Shown here: positions 48,365-58,332 of the stretch, piece by piece
Layout: each line of letters opens with the position of its first letter
Numbering within the stretch: the stretch's first letter is position 1
Assembly (NCBI RefSeq): GCF_023856365.1
Contig: NC_064540.1
Location: 11,781,691 to 11,845,690, forward strand
Source of the DNA: Brienomyrus brachyistius
Taxonomy: Eukaryota; Chordata; Actinopteri; Osteoglossiformes; Mormyridae
Direction: 5' to 3'
DNA length: 64,000 nucleotides
Notes under the pieces: model-generated
Database searches by the model: none
Seen by the model: the letters and a program-made list of their open reading frames with translations, nothing else
What the model was told of the DNA's origin: nothing
Translations under genes and position numbers: made by a program

Positions 48365-51300
48365 TATTTTTTAAATACTTACAGCTGGACTGATTCGCAT
48401 GACTGTTTATACACTCCAGAATGCATCCTGAGTCAGAAATGTGCTGATGAGTGGTTTTAGCACTGAAGGTATCTGTGGTCTGCTAAGATCTAGGTGACGA
48501 TGTGAGACGATGCTAAAAGTGTGTGATCTGGGACAGCAGGGGTTAGACGGGGACCCTTTTTGCCCTGACGGGAGACTGCCCTGCCCCACACGTTTTCCTC
48601 CGACCTCCTTACCCTAATCAGATCAGTTGCTTAACGTCATATAATTGGAAGCAATCAGTCTGCTTTAATTGATTCTCTCGTGGGTGAAAGCGGCACTGAC
48701 ACTGCAGTTTACCGACACTTAATCCGGCCAAAGTGTGGAGATAGATTGGGGGCCGGCAGCAAACGGCGCCCCTCAATCTCCGACATGGATCAAAGTGGAG
48801 AAAAAGCAATTCCACAGCAGCAGATACTGCGGAGGTCACCGGAAAGCGGCCTGATATACGAGTCATTCGTTTTATTTGTGTTGTTAAGCGGGTTTGTGCT
48901 TACTGAGCTCTCTCTGTGATACGTAAATTTCAGTACCCTGCTAAGTCTTTCACAGATGTTACGTTATAGTAGGTGTGAGATGTTTCCCAGCATGGTATTG
49001 GAGGCCTGCGTGATGGAGAATGGAGGAATGCAGTGAGCGGAGAGGTCTTCCCTGAAATGATATTGGAATCTTACACCTAAAAACATGACATAATGCATTG
49101 TTAAGTAAATCAGGCTTGTGGCTATTAATAGCTATATACAGCAGGAGTTGCAGTTGTTGTATTATTGCTTATTTTGGACAATAGTTTGTTTGCTCAGAGC
49201 TACTGTAACCAGTGATTAGTTTTGATAACAAGGGTAGGACAGTACGTTTAGGTCACATATGACCATAGATGCATAAATGAGTATAAAATTTACCAGTCAC
49301 AAAAATCCTTCCCCCTTTCTGCTTTTTCAGTCAAACGCTGCATGTGTCCCCATTTCAATGTGACAGATAATCTCCTTGCCCACTCTTACCTGCTGTCGAA
49401 TGGCCGTGTGACCTCGATGCTTTATGCTGCCTGTGCTTGACCATAGCTGGGCTTTCATGAGCACAGCAGGGACACTCAGGGAATAGGGAAAAGCCCACGG
49501 TCTAGCTGTTTTACTACCAGCAATTACAATTAGTAATTAAACTGGAATTGGGTTTCTGCATGTTCATTGAGATAGATGTGACACTGTAACTTACTGCCAA
49601 TTGCCAGTGTAATCAATTACCAGTTATCACACCCCACGTTCATTCTTCTGATGTTTATTTAGCTGCTTTTCAGTTTGATCTGGATGCAAGAGGCATAGAA
49701 AATGACTCTAAACACAAATGGCAAATGCTGTCAAATATGCATACAGTCAGTAGCAAAAAGTTTTGCAATGTGCTAAAATGAGTATAAAACAGTTTGTATA
49801 AAAACAATTCCAGTACGAAACTAAAGTGTAACTAGTGTAACTTTCCAGCATTTGGAAAATATTTAGCTTTAATAGAGTCACTGAAATGAAATGCACTTAC
49901 ACAGCTCTGAAATTAAGTTTCTGAATTATTGGCACTCTGGTTTTAGTACTTTGTGGAGTATCTGCCCTCGATCCCTGGAAGGAATGAATCTCGGCTGTAA
50001 TCTGTGATGAGATTAAAGGACACATCAACCACTTCCATGATATGCTATGATCTGTACTTTCCAAAATGGATATGGAAACGCAGGAAGGGGGGGGGGAGCA
50101 TATATATCTTTTTAAACACACAAATGCTGGTTTTGTGGTTATTTTTCCTTGGAGACTTTTAATGTGTGCTCGGACCCATTGTTCAGTAGGAGATGGCCAT
50201 GCCTCGATCTTTTTCAGCGAAAGCAGTCAGCATTTCCAGTTAATATATCCTCATCCCTCACAGAGCTCAAGATTAAATTATATTCATAGAGGGGTATATT
50301 CATGAGTGGATATTCTCTTCCTCTGTGCATGTTGCTTTAAATGACAATTCGCAATAGATTTTTTTTTAGGTTAGATTACAAGAACACCTGCTTCCCCTGA
50401 AAATATATGCTCCTTTTAAACAGAACAGGACCTTGTAGCTCCTGTCATGTTTGTGTTGGTACTGGAACCCTGAGAGACTTTAACTTTACGGTTTATTCCT
50501 TGATTAAATGTCCCTATGCTGATAATTAGACCCAGAATAAGAACAGCATGTTCTGTTTTTACTGCTCCCTACTGGTTTTAAGCAGTGATTTAAAATCAAA
50601 CTTTTGCTGTGGTTATAAATTTAAACAAGAATAGCAATCATAATACAAGCAACATGATCACATTAATTGTGCATAATATTGGTCTAACTATAACAAAGAG
50701 ATGACTAACTACTGTATAATTCACATTTTGTAATCTATGCAATGATCAAATAAAATGTTTTTTTTTAATAGAGTTTAATTTAGTAGAATTGAAACTCACT
50801 GCTAAAGTGAAAATCGTAGGAGAAATATATCATTTTTGGATTGTTGTTCTATGAGGATCTTGAAATAATAAATTCCTCTTCACTAGAAAATTGAAAAATG
50901 AACACATGTGTGTTCCTGTGATGTCCAGCTAGATTTAAGCCACTGACATACAACAGAGAGTGCAGACAACTACCATTATAGCATTTATCGATGTCCAGTC
51001 AATGCACTGTACAGAAAAAAAAAGTCATCAGATTTCAAATGTTTTCTTGTGTTTAACGGTAAATCTCTGACAAAGAATGCTTTTGAAGAAAGACAGACCC
51101 AGAACATTTCAGCACGTCACACATGATCTTTGTCAGAGGCAAAGTGCAAAAATTCAGACCCGAAACGTTTGCTTACAGAAGTACGTATAAATAAAATGAC
51201 ACAAAACAGGAAATTCTTGCTGTATAGAGAAACATGTTCATTGTTCATTGTGATCATCAGTCTGCTGTAACAGGAGAGTTTAGCTGAGGCATCCTGGTCA

Positions 51301-51591
51301 AAATTTGGCTACTTGCACCTAAGGTTGTCTCTCATCACTACTATGTTTTATTGTAATTTTTATTGGTCACTGTAAACCGAGCTAAACTGATGAAACCCTG
51401 AGGTTTTAGAGAAAGTCTTACCCTTAAGTGTTGTACTCATCTCCACCCACAAAACAACGCCCCTCCACCGCACAATGTCACATTAACCCCCTACCCTCCT
51501 GCTCCAAGAGAAAAAAAAAGTGCCGAGCTGAGACAGCCATGCTGAGAGGGGCTGAGGCTCTCTCGTGCTCTGCACGACGGCGTGAAATCCG
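48365..51591. other. No gene recognised
   Basis: AT-rich with a short G-run (50089-50097). No domain or named repeat recognised. Confidence 0.45.
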
Positions 51592-51640
51592 TATTGTCCT
51601 CATTCTTCCATCTCTGGGCACTGTATTCATCAACACCCAG
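51592..51640. repeat. 49-bp dispersed direct repeat, copy B
   Basis: Differs from copy A at one base (C for T at 51619). It ends 26 bases before a (TG)n tract. Confidence 0.85.
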
Positions 51641-51665
51641 GTGCTGGGGGCCAGATGGACTGTTG

Positions 51666-51666
<1 letters not shown>

Positions 51667-51706
<40 letters not shown>

Positions 51707-51711
51707 TGTGT
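51667..51711 (+). repeat. (TG)n microsatellite
   Basis: About 22 TG units with one TA interruption. Confidence 0.95.
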
Positions 51712-54657
51712 TTTTTAACACAATTTAATTTACACACAGCTTTTTGCATTAATCACACTGACACTAAATCGCCCGAGTCCATCTGCGATCAGTCCACCCC
51801 ATTTGCTTGTTGTAAAAGAAAAAAAAATATGCAGACGATTTTAAAAGAGAATAGAATACTAAAATAAATAAAATGTTTTCAAATTCTGGGAAACTCCCTC
51901 TCCCAGCTGGCATGTAATTATACACCTTTTTTACCAATATAAATAAATATATTTTTAATTAACTTGAAAATGCACCACAACAACTCTAACATGCTGCAGC
52001 TTCAAATATTTCGTTTTAAACCTTGAAATTGTACTTTCCTGCTATGCTTTGTAGGCACAACCTAACACACTCATACACAGTTCATCACTCCAAACTAACT
52101 AACCAAAGCAGTTGCACAGTGTGTTGAATGTTTTGTCCTGAGTCCTTTTTGCAATGTAGGCTGCTGGTGTTTATTTATTTGTTGGAAACTGGTTTCCTGT
52201 CTTTCGTGTGTGATGTCATCCAGTGAGCAAGCACTTGATTGACGGCTGATGCCAATGAGAATGCAGACCGATCGCACCTGCCATGTGCCGTGACTTGGCC
52301 AAATGCTTCCTTGAAGTACTGTAATACGTAGCATTAATCTTTGCTGTACATGCAGTAGTTTAGCAGTTTTTCTTTCTTGTCAAAAAACATTATCACAGAC
52401 AATCTTCTATCGTTTTTTTACTATCGGTAACATTTATCAAAGATATCTGCTATAGGAGCAAACCTAAACCTATAGAGAGCTTGTACCTCAAAATTGTAAA
52501 ATGTTTTATAGACACTTTTAGGAAGTAAATACATCTCTGTGCATTTTCTCTAAAATCAAACGCAAAGCATAAATAATGGAGCCTCAATTATCTCAGATCC
52601 ATCTGTGCTGGACTCGTATGTGGCAAAGAGATTCCTCACTTTTTTTTAATGGACAGCACTCCATGGTGTCAGAAAGGAGGATTATTGCTTTTTTAGTTTC
52701 TTTCTACAATGCAGACCTAACAGGTCTGGGGCACATTATCAAACTATCTTGTCCCAAGTACCAGCAAAAGGCCTCCATTTTTTTTTGTTGTTTGATGAAG
52801 GTGTAAAACAAGTGTTCCTTTGCCTGCTGTTAGCTTTTCAAAGAAAACTCTTTTTCCCCAACAGGTCTGTGGGTACCTGAATTGGCTGGTGAGAAATTGT
52901 AACATGGCCCAGAATTCATTGTGCAGGGAATTGCCAAAAACCGCCCAGGTTCTGCTGATGATATTTCATTATCATTTAGCCAAAAATAAAATGCTTGCTT
53001 CAGTTCCATCATTCGTGTTGTTCTAGGAGGTGTAGAAAATGTAAGTAAATCCTTTTCCGGCGGTCAGGGTAACAAATATAGATGATGTAATCAGGCAGTG
53101 AGAGTCATCTCAACACGCGCATGAAACATCCTCCTGCCAGCGAAGTGTGGAAACCCGTAACTGACCGGCATCCTATCAGGGTGATTTGAGTTTAATGAGA
53201 TTAGCAGTTTATATAAGATGCAAGATGTTTTTTGTCTTCTTTACGGATAGCTGCTTGGGACAAAATAAAGGAGTTTCTTTTTTTCTCAGTTCTTGATAAA
53301 TTGCAGATATTTGACAAAGAGGCGAGAGGAGGCAGACGTGGAGAAAAGCAAGCAGTTGGGTCTTTTGTCCGCCCTCCCCCCTCCATCCCCCGACCATGGC
53401 GATGCCCCCATCCCAAGGAAAAGACGCAGGCAGCTTATCGGCGGGAGGCACTAGGACCCAGACGAATGATTCCTGAGAGAGTCAGTGGGGACAGCTGGCA
53501 GACACAGATTCCCCCCCCCCATTCACAGATTGGCCTGATCAGGCAGCTGGAGCGAGACTGCAGACATGACATGCATTTTACCAGGCTGGGGCCGTGATCT
53601 CCCCGGCAGACGCTCGATGAACACAGAGCCCCGAGCAGCCCCCTCTGCCCCCCCCCCCCCCACACCCTGTACAAAATACACTGTCCCTACAGACAGATGC
53701 GTCTCTCCAAGAAAAGAAAATCCCTGACAGCCTATACGCTGGAGCCTAATCTGGCTACAACAGGCACAGGAAGATCTGCATTCTGCCGATTCTTTGCGGT
53801 TCATGCTATTCATGACATGTTCTGCCTGTCGTTACACAATTATAGGTGTCAGTGAAGTAAACTACATTTGGCCCTTCACTTCGTGGTTATTCCTCGCTCG
53901 CGAATCTCCACACGTCCACATCACAGTCGCCTGCTAAAGGCTTCCGCGTCTCATCAGCTCGAAATAACTAGGATCCACTGAGCGAGGAGTGTTTCCTCCC
54001 TGTAGGTAGCTTGCCTCAGAGCAGCTCATCTCATTCCGCAGGCTTCCCTTATTTTTGCTGTCTGTCTGTGCACAAAAACAGGGGCTTAGAAGTCTGAGGA
54101 GAAGCAATTTCTTCCCGTGACATCACTATAGTTAATAACTATAATAAAACTTGTGATCTTAACTATCTTGATCAATACTATGTATATGTATAATTGTCAT
54201 GAGTATGAAACTCAGTAAGCAGTATGCCAATATGTCTGTAGCAGAAAAAAAATTGCTGTATTACGTTGGTAGCATCAGTAATCTTAGCGCAAACTGTCAA
54301 CTGCATCTACAATGTTGCAACATTTTAAGTGCATGTGTCAAATTTCAGGTTCCTTTAGGAGGCGCTGTTCACAAAAGTGGCCGCGATGCCAAAACCGCCG
54401 GTTCCACCTGCCATCTGCTCCGCATACATTTTCCGCGTGCAGAATCCCGTGCCGTCTGTCCCTTAGCCGACAACGACGTGTCACGCTACGAAAATCTCAG
54501 GCAATGGCACTTACGGGATCCACTGAAATCAGCCTGGACAACAAATGATGGGGGGTGCGGCCTGGTTCAGTTTCCGTGACGACTGGAACTGCAGTCGTCA
54601 CCGGGGAGGCGTTTGTGTGGGCAGGTTAGCCAGATGATATCGCGGTAGGGGGCAGTT
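51712..54657. other. Downstream of sox12; no gene recognised
   Basis: The part next to 54657 should include the sox12 3' UTR; its end is not clear because I see no convincing minus-strand AATAAA within the first few hundred bases. The open frame at 54199-54579 on the plus strand has no recognised domain. C-runs occur at about 53510-53520 and 53648-53662. Confidence 0.4.
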
Positions 54658-55698
54658 TCAATAGGTAAACACCAAGTCAGAGATGCTGGGTACGAGCAAG
54701 TCCCCGGATATCATCTCATTCACTTCCGGGGTGCAGTAGTCTGGGAAGTCAAAATGGGACCCTGAGTTGGTTTGAAAGGCTTCCATGTCCTTGTCTGGAG
54801 AGGTGCATTCCACAGGCATGCTATCGAAGCTGGCGTTCGAGATGATGTGCAGGAGCTCCTCTTCGAGCTCCTCGTCGGACAAAGTGGATGACATCAGGGA
54901 GGAGGAGCTGGTGGAGGTCGACGTGGGGGACCTCCCAGCAGCTGAGGTGCTGGGCTCCGTCTCTCCACACGCTGCAGGCGCTGAGGTCACGGTGCTTGGC
55001 AGGGCTGCTGGGCCGGAGAGGACTGAGGCAGATACTTTGAGTTTGCGCTGCTCATCAGCTGATGGGCTGTCAGGGGACACGGGGCCTTGAAATCGGTTCC
55101 CACCCCGTGTGGCCATCGAGCCGCTACGCTCAGAGTCGCCCGTGTTGCTCTCACTGGCATCGCCATCGCAGCTTCTGGACTTCTGATTAAGGTGCTTGGA
55201 AACCAAAGCTTTTCCTTTAAGACCCCGGCCGGTGACGACGGCTCCTCGGGCCAGGGGGGACTTGCCAACTCTCTGAGGGGTCTTCTCCCCACCTTTGGTT
55301 GGCACAGAGGACTTGCTCTTCTTCCGGGGCCTGTACTTGTAGTCAGGGTAGTCTGCCATGTGCTTCAGCCTCAGCCTCTCGGCCTCCTTGATGAAGGGGA
55401 TCTTCTCATAGTCCGGCAGTAACTTCCACCGGCGGCCCAGACGCTTGGAGATCTCCGCATTGTGCATGTCCGGCCACTGCTCCATGATTTTCCGCCGCTC
55501 GATCTGTGACCAGACCATGAAGGCGTTCATGGGCCTCTTTATGTGCCCCGTGGGGGTCTTGCACCAGTTGGGGTCCTTACTGGGGGGAACTTGGCTAAAC
55601 ACCTCATCCACTGGCTCAGCCTCCAGTCCTCTGAACACATCTCCATTTGAACTGCCGTCCATATCTGTGCTGTATTTGTGTCCTCTTTGCAGAACCAT
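54658..55698 (-). CDS. sox12: SoxC-family transcription factor Sox12, single coding exon
   Basis: Intronless 346-residue protein. The HMG box covers about residues 52-121 ([11 protein letters not shown] start, [13 protein letters not shown], then [13 protein letters not shown]), followed by a basic stretch RPRKKSK that fits a nuclear localisation signal. The middle is Ser/Thr/Pro-rich and ends in a serine run and an acidic segment (DEELEEELL, about 280-290). The last 30 or so residues ([10 protein letters not shown], then SISDLVFTY) are the conserved SoxC activation domain. Among SoxC members the box residues [12 protein letters not shown] and RPRKKSK favour Sox12 over Sox4 or Sox11, as does the length (human SOX12 is about 315 residues, SOX4 and SOX11 well over 400). 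The start is supported by the MV-Q N-terminus typical of SoxC and by A at -3 and G at +4. Family role: minor-groove DNA binding and activation in neural and mesenchymal progenitors. nrsn2 downstream on the same strand matches the human SOX12-NRSN2 order. Sox4/11 assignment is the only serious alternative. Confidence 0.93.
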   Translation of the reverse strand: MVLQRGHKYSTDMDGSSNGDVFRGLEAEPVDEVFSQVPPSKDPNWCKTPTGHIKRPMNAFMVWSQIERRKIMEQWPDMHNAEISKRLGRRWKLLPDYEKIPFIKEAERLRLKHMADYPDYKYRPRKKSKSSVPTKGGEKTPQRVGKSPLARGAVVTGRGLKGKALVSKHLNQKSRSCDGDASESNTGDSERSGSMATRGGNRFQGPVSPDSPSADEQRKLKVSASVLSGPAALPSTVTSAPAACGETEPSTSAAGRSPTSTSTSSSSLMSSTLSDEELEEELLHIISNASFDSMPVECTSPDKDMEAFQTNSGSHFDFPDYCTPEVNEMISGDLLVPSISDLVFTY

Positions 55699-56094
55699 GA
55701 TGCATTACCAACTTTCAGGCTTTACAGGAACCATCCGTAACCAAGCTCATCTTTTCACTCTCTCTTTCTCCTCTTGTCAAACTTTTAACATCAGAAAAAT
55801 TCTCCTAAATCCATCCCAAAATAGAATTCTTTCTTTAGTATTTATGCATATATGCAGTGCATTGATATTTGCCTCATAATATCAGACTAAAGCTTTCACA
55901 GAAAGCTGTCATACTTTTTCAATGTTAATGTTATTATTTGACAAAACTCAGAAGATATTTGCAGGCCTGGGAACGAAATTCTTTTAAAAAAAAATGTATC
56001 CAAATAACACTTCCCTCAGTTTACTTTCCGGAGAACAAACCTTAATCTCACTTCAAGACAATAAGGCAAAGCAAAGAGCGTGCGGCTGCTTACC
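55699..56094 (-). other. sox12 upstream region with a candidate 5' UTR splice donor
   Basis: On the minus strand AGCACAG|GTAAGCAGCC at 56094/56093 is a strong donor consensus about 395 bases above the start codon. No equally good acceptor is obvious near the ATG. Mammalian SOX12 has a single exon, so either a fish-specific 5' UTR intron or a chance match is possible. Confidence 0.3.
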
Positions 56095-56290
56095 TGTGCT
56101 GCTGCAGGAGGAACACTGGCCCCCTCTTCATCACAGTACTGTGAAGCAATACGATACTGATGCTGCAGGCTGTCCGCCGCTTACTCTGAGCCGCACTGAG
56201 AAGAGTGGGGAGAGCAGAATGTAGCCAGCAGCCCCGGTGCCTGTCTGAGTTCCCCACCCCCCCCAAGCTGTCCGGCTCTCTGTACATGCA

Positions 56291-56352
56291 GACTCTCCCT
56301 CTCTCTCTCCCTCCCTCCCTCTCTCCCTCTCTCTCTCTCTCTCTCTCTGTCT
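56291..56352 (+). repeat. (CT)n tract upstream of sox12
   Basis: Pure pyrimidine run of CTCTCCCT units about 0.6 kb above the sox12 start (GA-rich on the gene strand). GAGA-type tracts are common near promoters; a C-run at about 56371-56381 follows. Confidence 0.9.
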
Positions 56353-56381
56353 GGCATATCTCCAGCTTACGCCCCCCCCCC

Positions 56382-57111
56382 CCACCCCGTAAGGCCAGCC
56401 CCTCCGTCTACCGCTCCATAAACCTGCACAGCTCACTAGGCTGACTCCTCCCCTCCGCACTCAGCATTTCAGACCTGCATGCGAGAAAGTTACCACAACT
56501 GACACCACACCATGATAAAACGGCAACGGTGAGGCAGATGACAAGTGTGGCGGTGGGGGGTGGGTTGGAGCAGAATTGCACCTGCTTGAAAATCTCTAAC
56601 TGCGTGTTTAATTGTCCAACTGCTACATGTTAATGTGTGTCCGGCTGTTGAAAATTTTCTATTAATGTAATTGTTTATTTGGGCCCATGAAAAATCAAAT
56701 GATTAGTGACGCAATATGCACAATAAATTCAGTGCATTTTCTTATCTGGGATATTGCTATCAATGTTTAGTAATTAGCTATTTAATGTTTAATAGCTGTT
56801 TAACAGCCTTTTATTCTCAGCACAATGAAATAAAACACAAACACAGTGTAAAGGGTGCATAACATGACAATTCTCTTGCTTTATTCATTTACCTGCATAT
56901 GCCCTACAGCCTACTGACTCATTGTGTTATAATAAACACATTATACTAATTTTGAAATGGCATGAATAAATCAATGAACTATTTATTAAACAGACCCTCA
57001 AGGTGTTTTTCTGGATATGACAGACATTACTTTTTTTCTGAAAGCACCCTAAAATAAATTCCATTACATATTTTGAAAGTCTCCATCTATTTAAAGGTAA
57101 TATGGAGGGTA
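56382..57111. other. No gene recognised
   Basis: AT-rich upstream DNA beyond the sox12 promoter area. Nothing recognised. Confidence 0.45.
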
Positions 57112-57122
57112 GATATTAACTA

Positions 57123-57244
57123 CAGCAATGGGCTGGCCCCCCGTCCTGGGTTGTTCCCTGCCTCGTGACCGTAGCTTCTGGGATAGGCTCCGGACCCCCC
57201 GCGACCCAGTAGGATAAGTGGTTTGGAAAATGGATGGATGAATG
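57123..57244 (+). mobile_element. 5'-truncated tRNA-head SINE with target duplication
   Basis: Only the last third of the element is present, starting CAATGGGCTGGCCCCCCGTC and ending GGATGGATGAATG. It is flanked by an 11-bp direct repeat, GATATTAACTA, at 57112-57122 and 57245-57255. Confidence 0.85.
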
Positions 57245-57477
57245 GATATTAACTATTAACCTGAATGTCAGAAAGCAGAAAATATTGCTTGATGTGCATT
57301 AATTAGTTGTGCCATTAAACCTTTGGAAAATAGACAGTTACTGTGGCTGATCTTTTAGTGTTTAGTGCCAAGCCCCTGTGTTTTAGTCGGAACTGAAAAC
57401 TCTGACAGGAGAACTTTCCGGCTATGTTTGCATCCTGAGGATCCTTGCAAGGGTCCTGTAGATTATCTACAAATTAT

Positions 57478-57675
57478 TTATTACATTTATTTAACAGATG
57501 CTTTTATCTAAAGTAAAAGCAGGGTCATTCAGTCCCTGGAGCTATTGGGGGTTAAGCGCCTTTCTGAAGAGTCCAGCAGTCATATGATTAGACTGCCCAC
57601 CATGGGATTTGATCTGGCAACCTTCTGATTACAGACACAGAGTCATAACCTGCAGTGCCACACACTGCAGGGGAA
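57478..57675 (-). mobile_element. SINE-like repeat, near complete, reverse
   Basis: Starts with the inverted tail ATTTAACAGATGCTTTTATC, then CCCTGGAGCTATTGGGGGTT, AAGCGCC, and an inverted B-box region (GGGATTTGATCTGGCAACC). Confidence 0.65.
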
Positions 57676-57934
57676 ACTGCACATGTTTTCTATTTAATAT
57701 CTAATTAACTAATAACTTTATTAATTAATTAAAATGCATTAAGTGAAATTTTAATCAAGTTTTTAAATTAAGTTTTAATGATACATATTACCTACAAAAA
57801 AATGTACTGCTAAGAGAAAGAACACTAATTAACATAAGACATAATTATCTTCTTCAAAGGGATTAATGTCACAACTGATATCTCTGAAAAGAATGCTGTT
57901 CCTCTTTATTTAATCTCTAGAATGAAAAACAAAT

Positions 57935-58112
57935 CTTGGTTTGTGACCCATGTCCATGTCTTGGAGGGTTATGGATTCAAATCCCATTGCTGGCAGGGTA
58001 GCCTAATCCCCATCACCTTATCCTCAGGACCACTGCCTAACCTGCCTCTCTGACCCTCACTTGTGTGATGTTTTGGGCAAAAGCTTCTGCTAAATACATA
58101 AATGTAATTCTG
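57935..58112 (+). mobile_element. SINE-like repeat, forward
   Basis: GGGTTATGGATTCAAATCCC (B box) and the tail GGGCAAAAGCTTCTGCTAAA ending in ATAAATGTAATT. Confidence 0.6.
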
Positions 58113-58137
58113 TATAACTGACTTTTTCCCTCTAAGG

Positions 58138-58332
58138 CAGGGATGTCAAACTCCAGTCCTAGGGGGGCCGGTGCCCTGTGTAGCTTAATTCTTTCCCTTT
58201 CCCACCACAAATGATTCAGCTCAAGAGCTGTGTGGTAATTGGCACAAGGAGTTGAATCAGGTGTGTTAAATGAGAGGAAACCCAAAAATGTGCAGGGCTC
58301 CGGCCCTCTAGGACTGGAGTTTGACTGAACTG
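58138..58332. mobile_element. hAT-like MITE
   Basis: Inverted ends GTCAAACTCCAGTCCTAG... and ...CTAGGACTGGAGTTTGAC, each followed inward by GGGCCGG. The noncoding interior includes ATCAGGTGTGTTAAATGAGA. The outer 8-mers do not match, so the insertion is old. Confidence 0.75.

Noticed and set aside
52219..52250. A TTGATTGACGG motif resembling a PBX/PREP site
   Set aside because: One short near-match in 64 kb is expected by chance without conservation data.
54199..54579. 126-codon plus-strand frame next to sox12
   Set aside because: Lies opposite the expected sox12 3' UTR and resembles no known protein.
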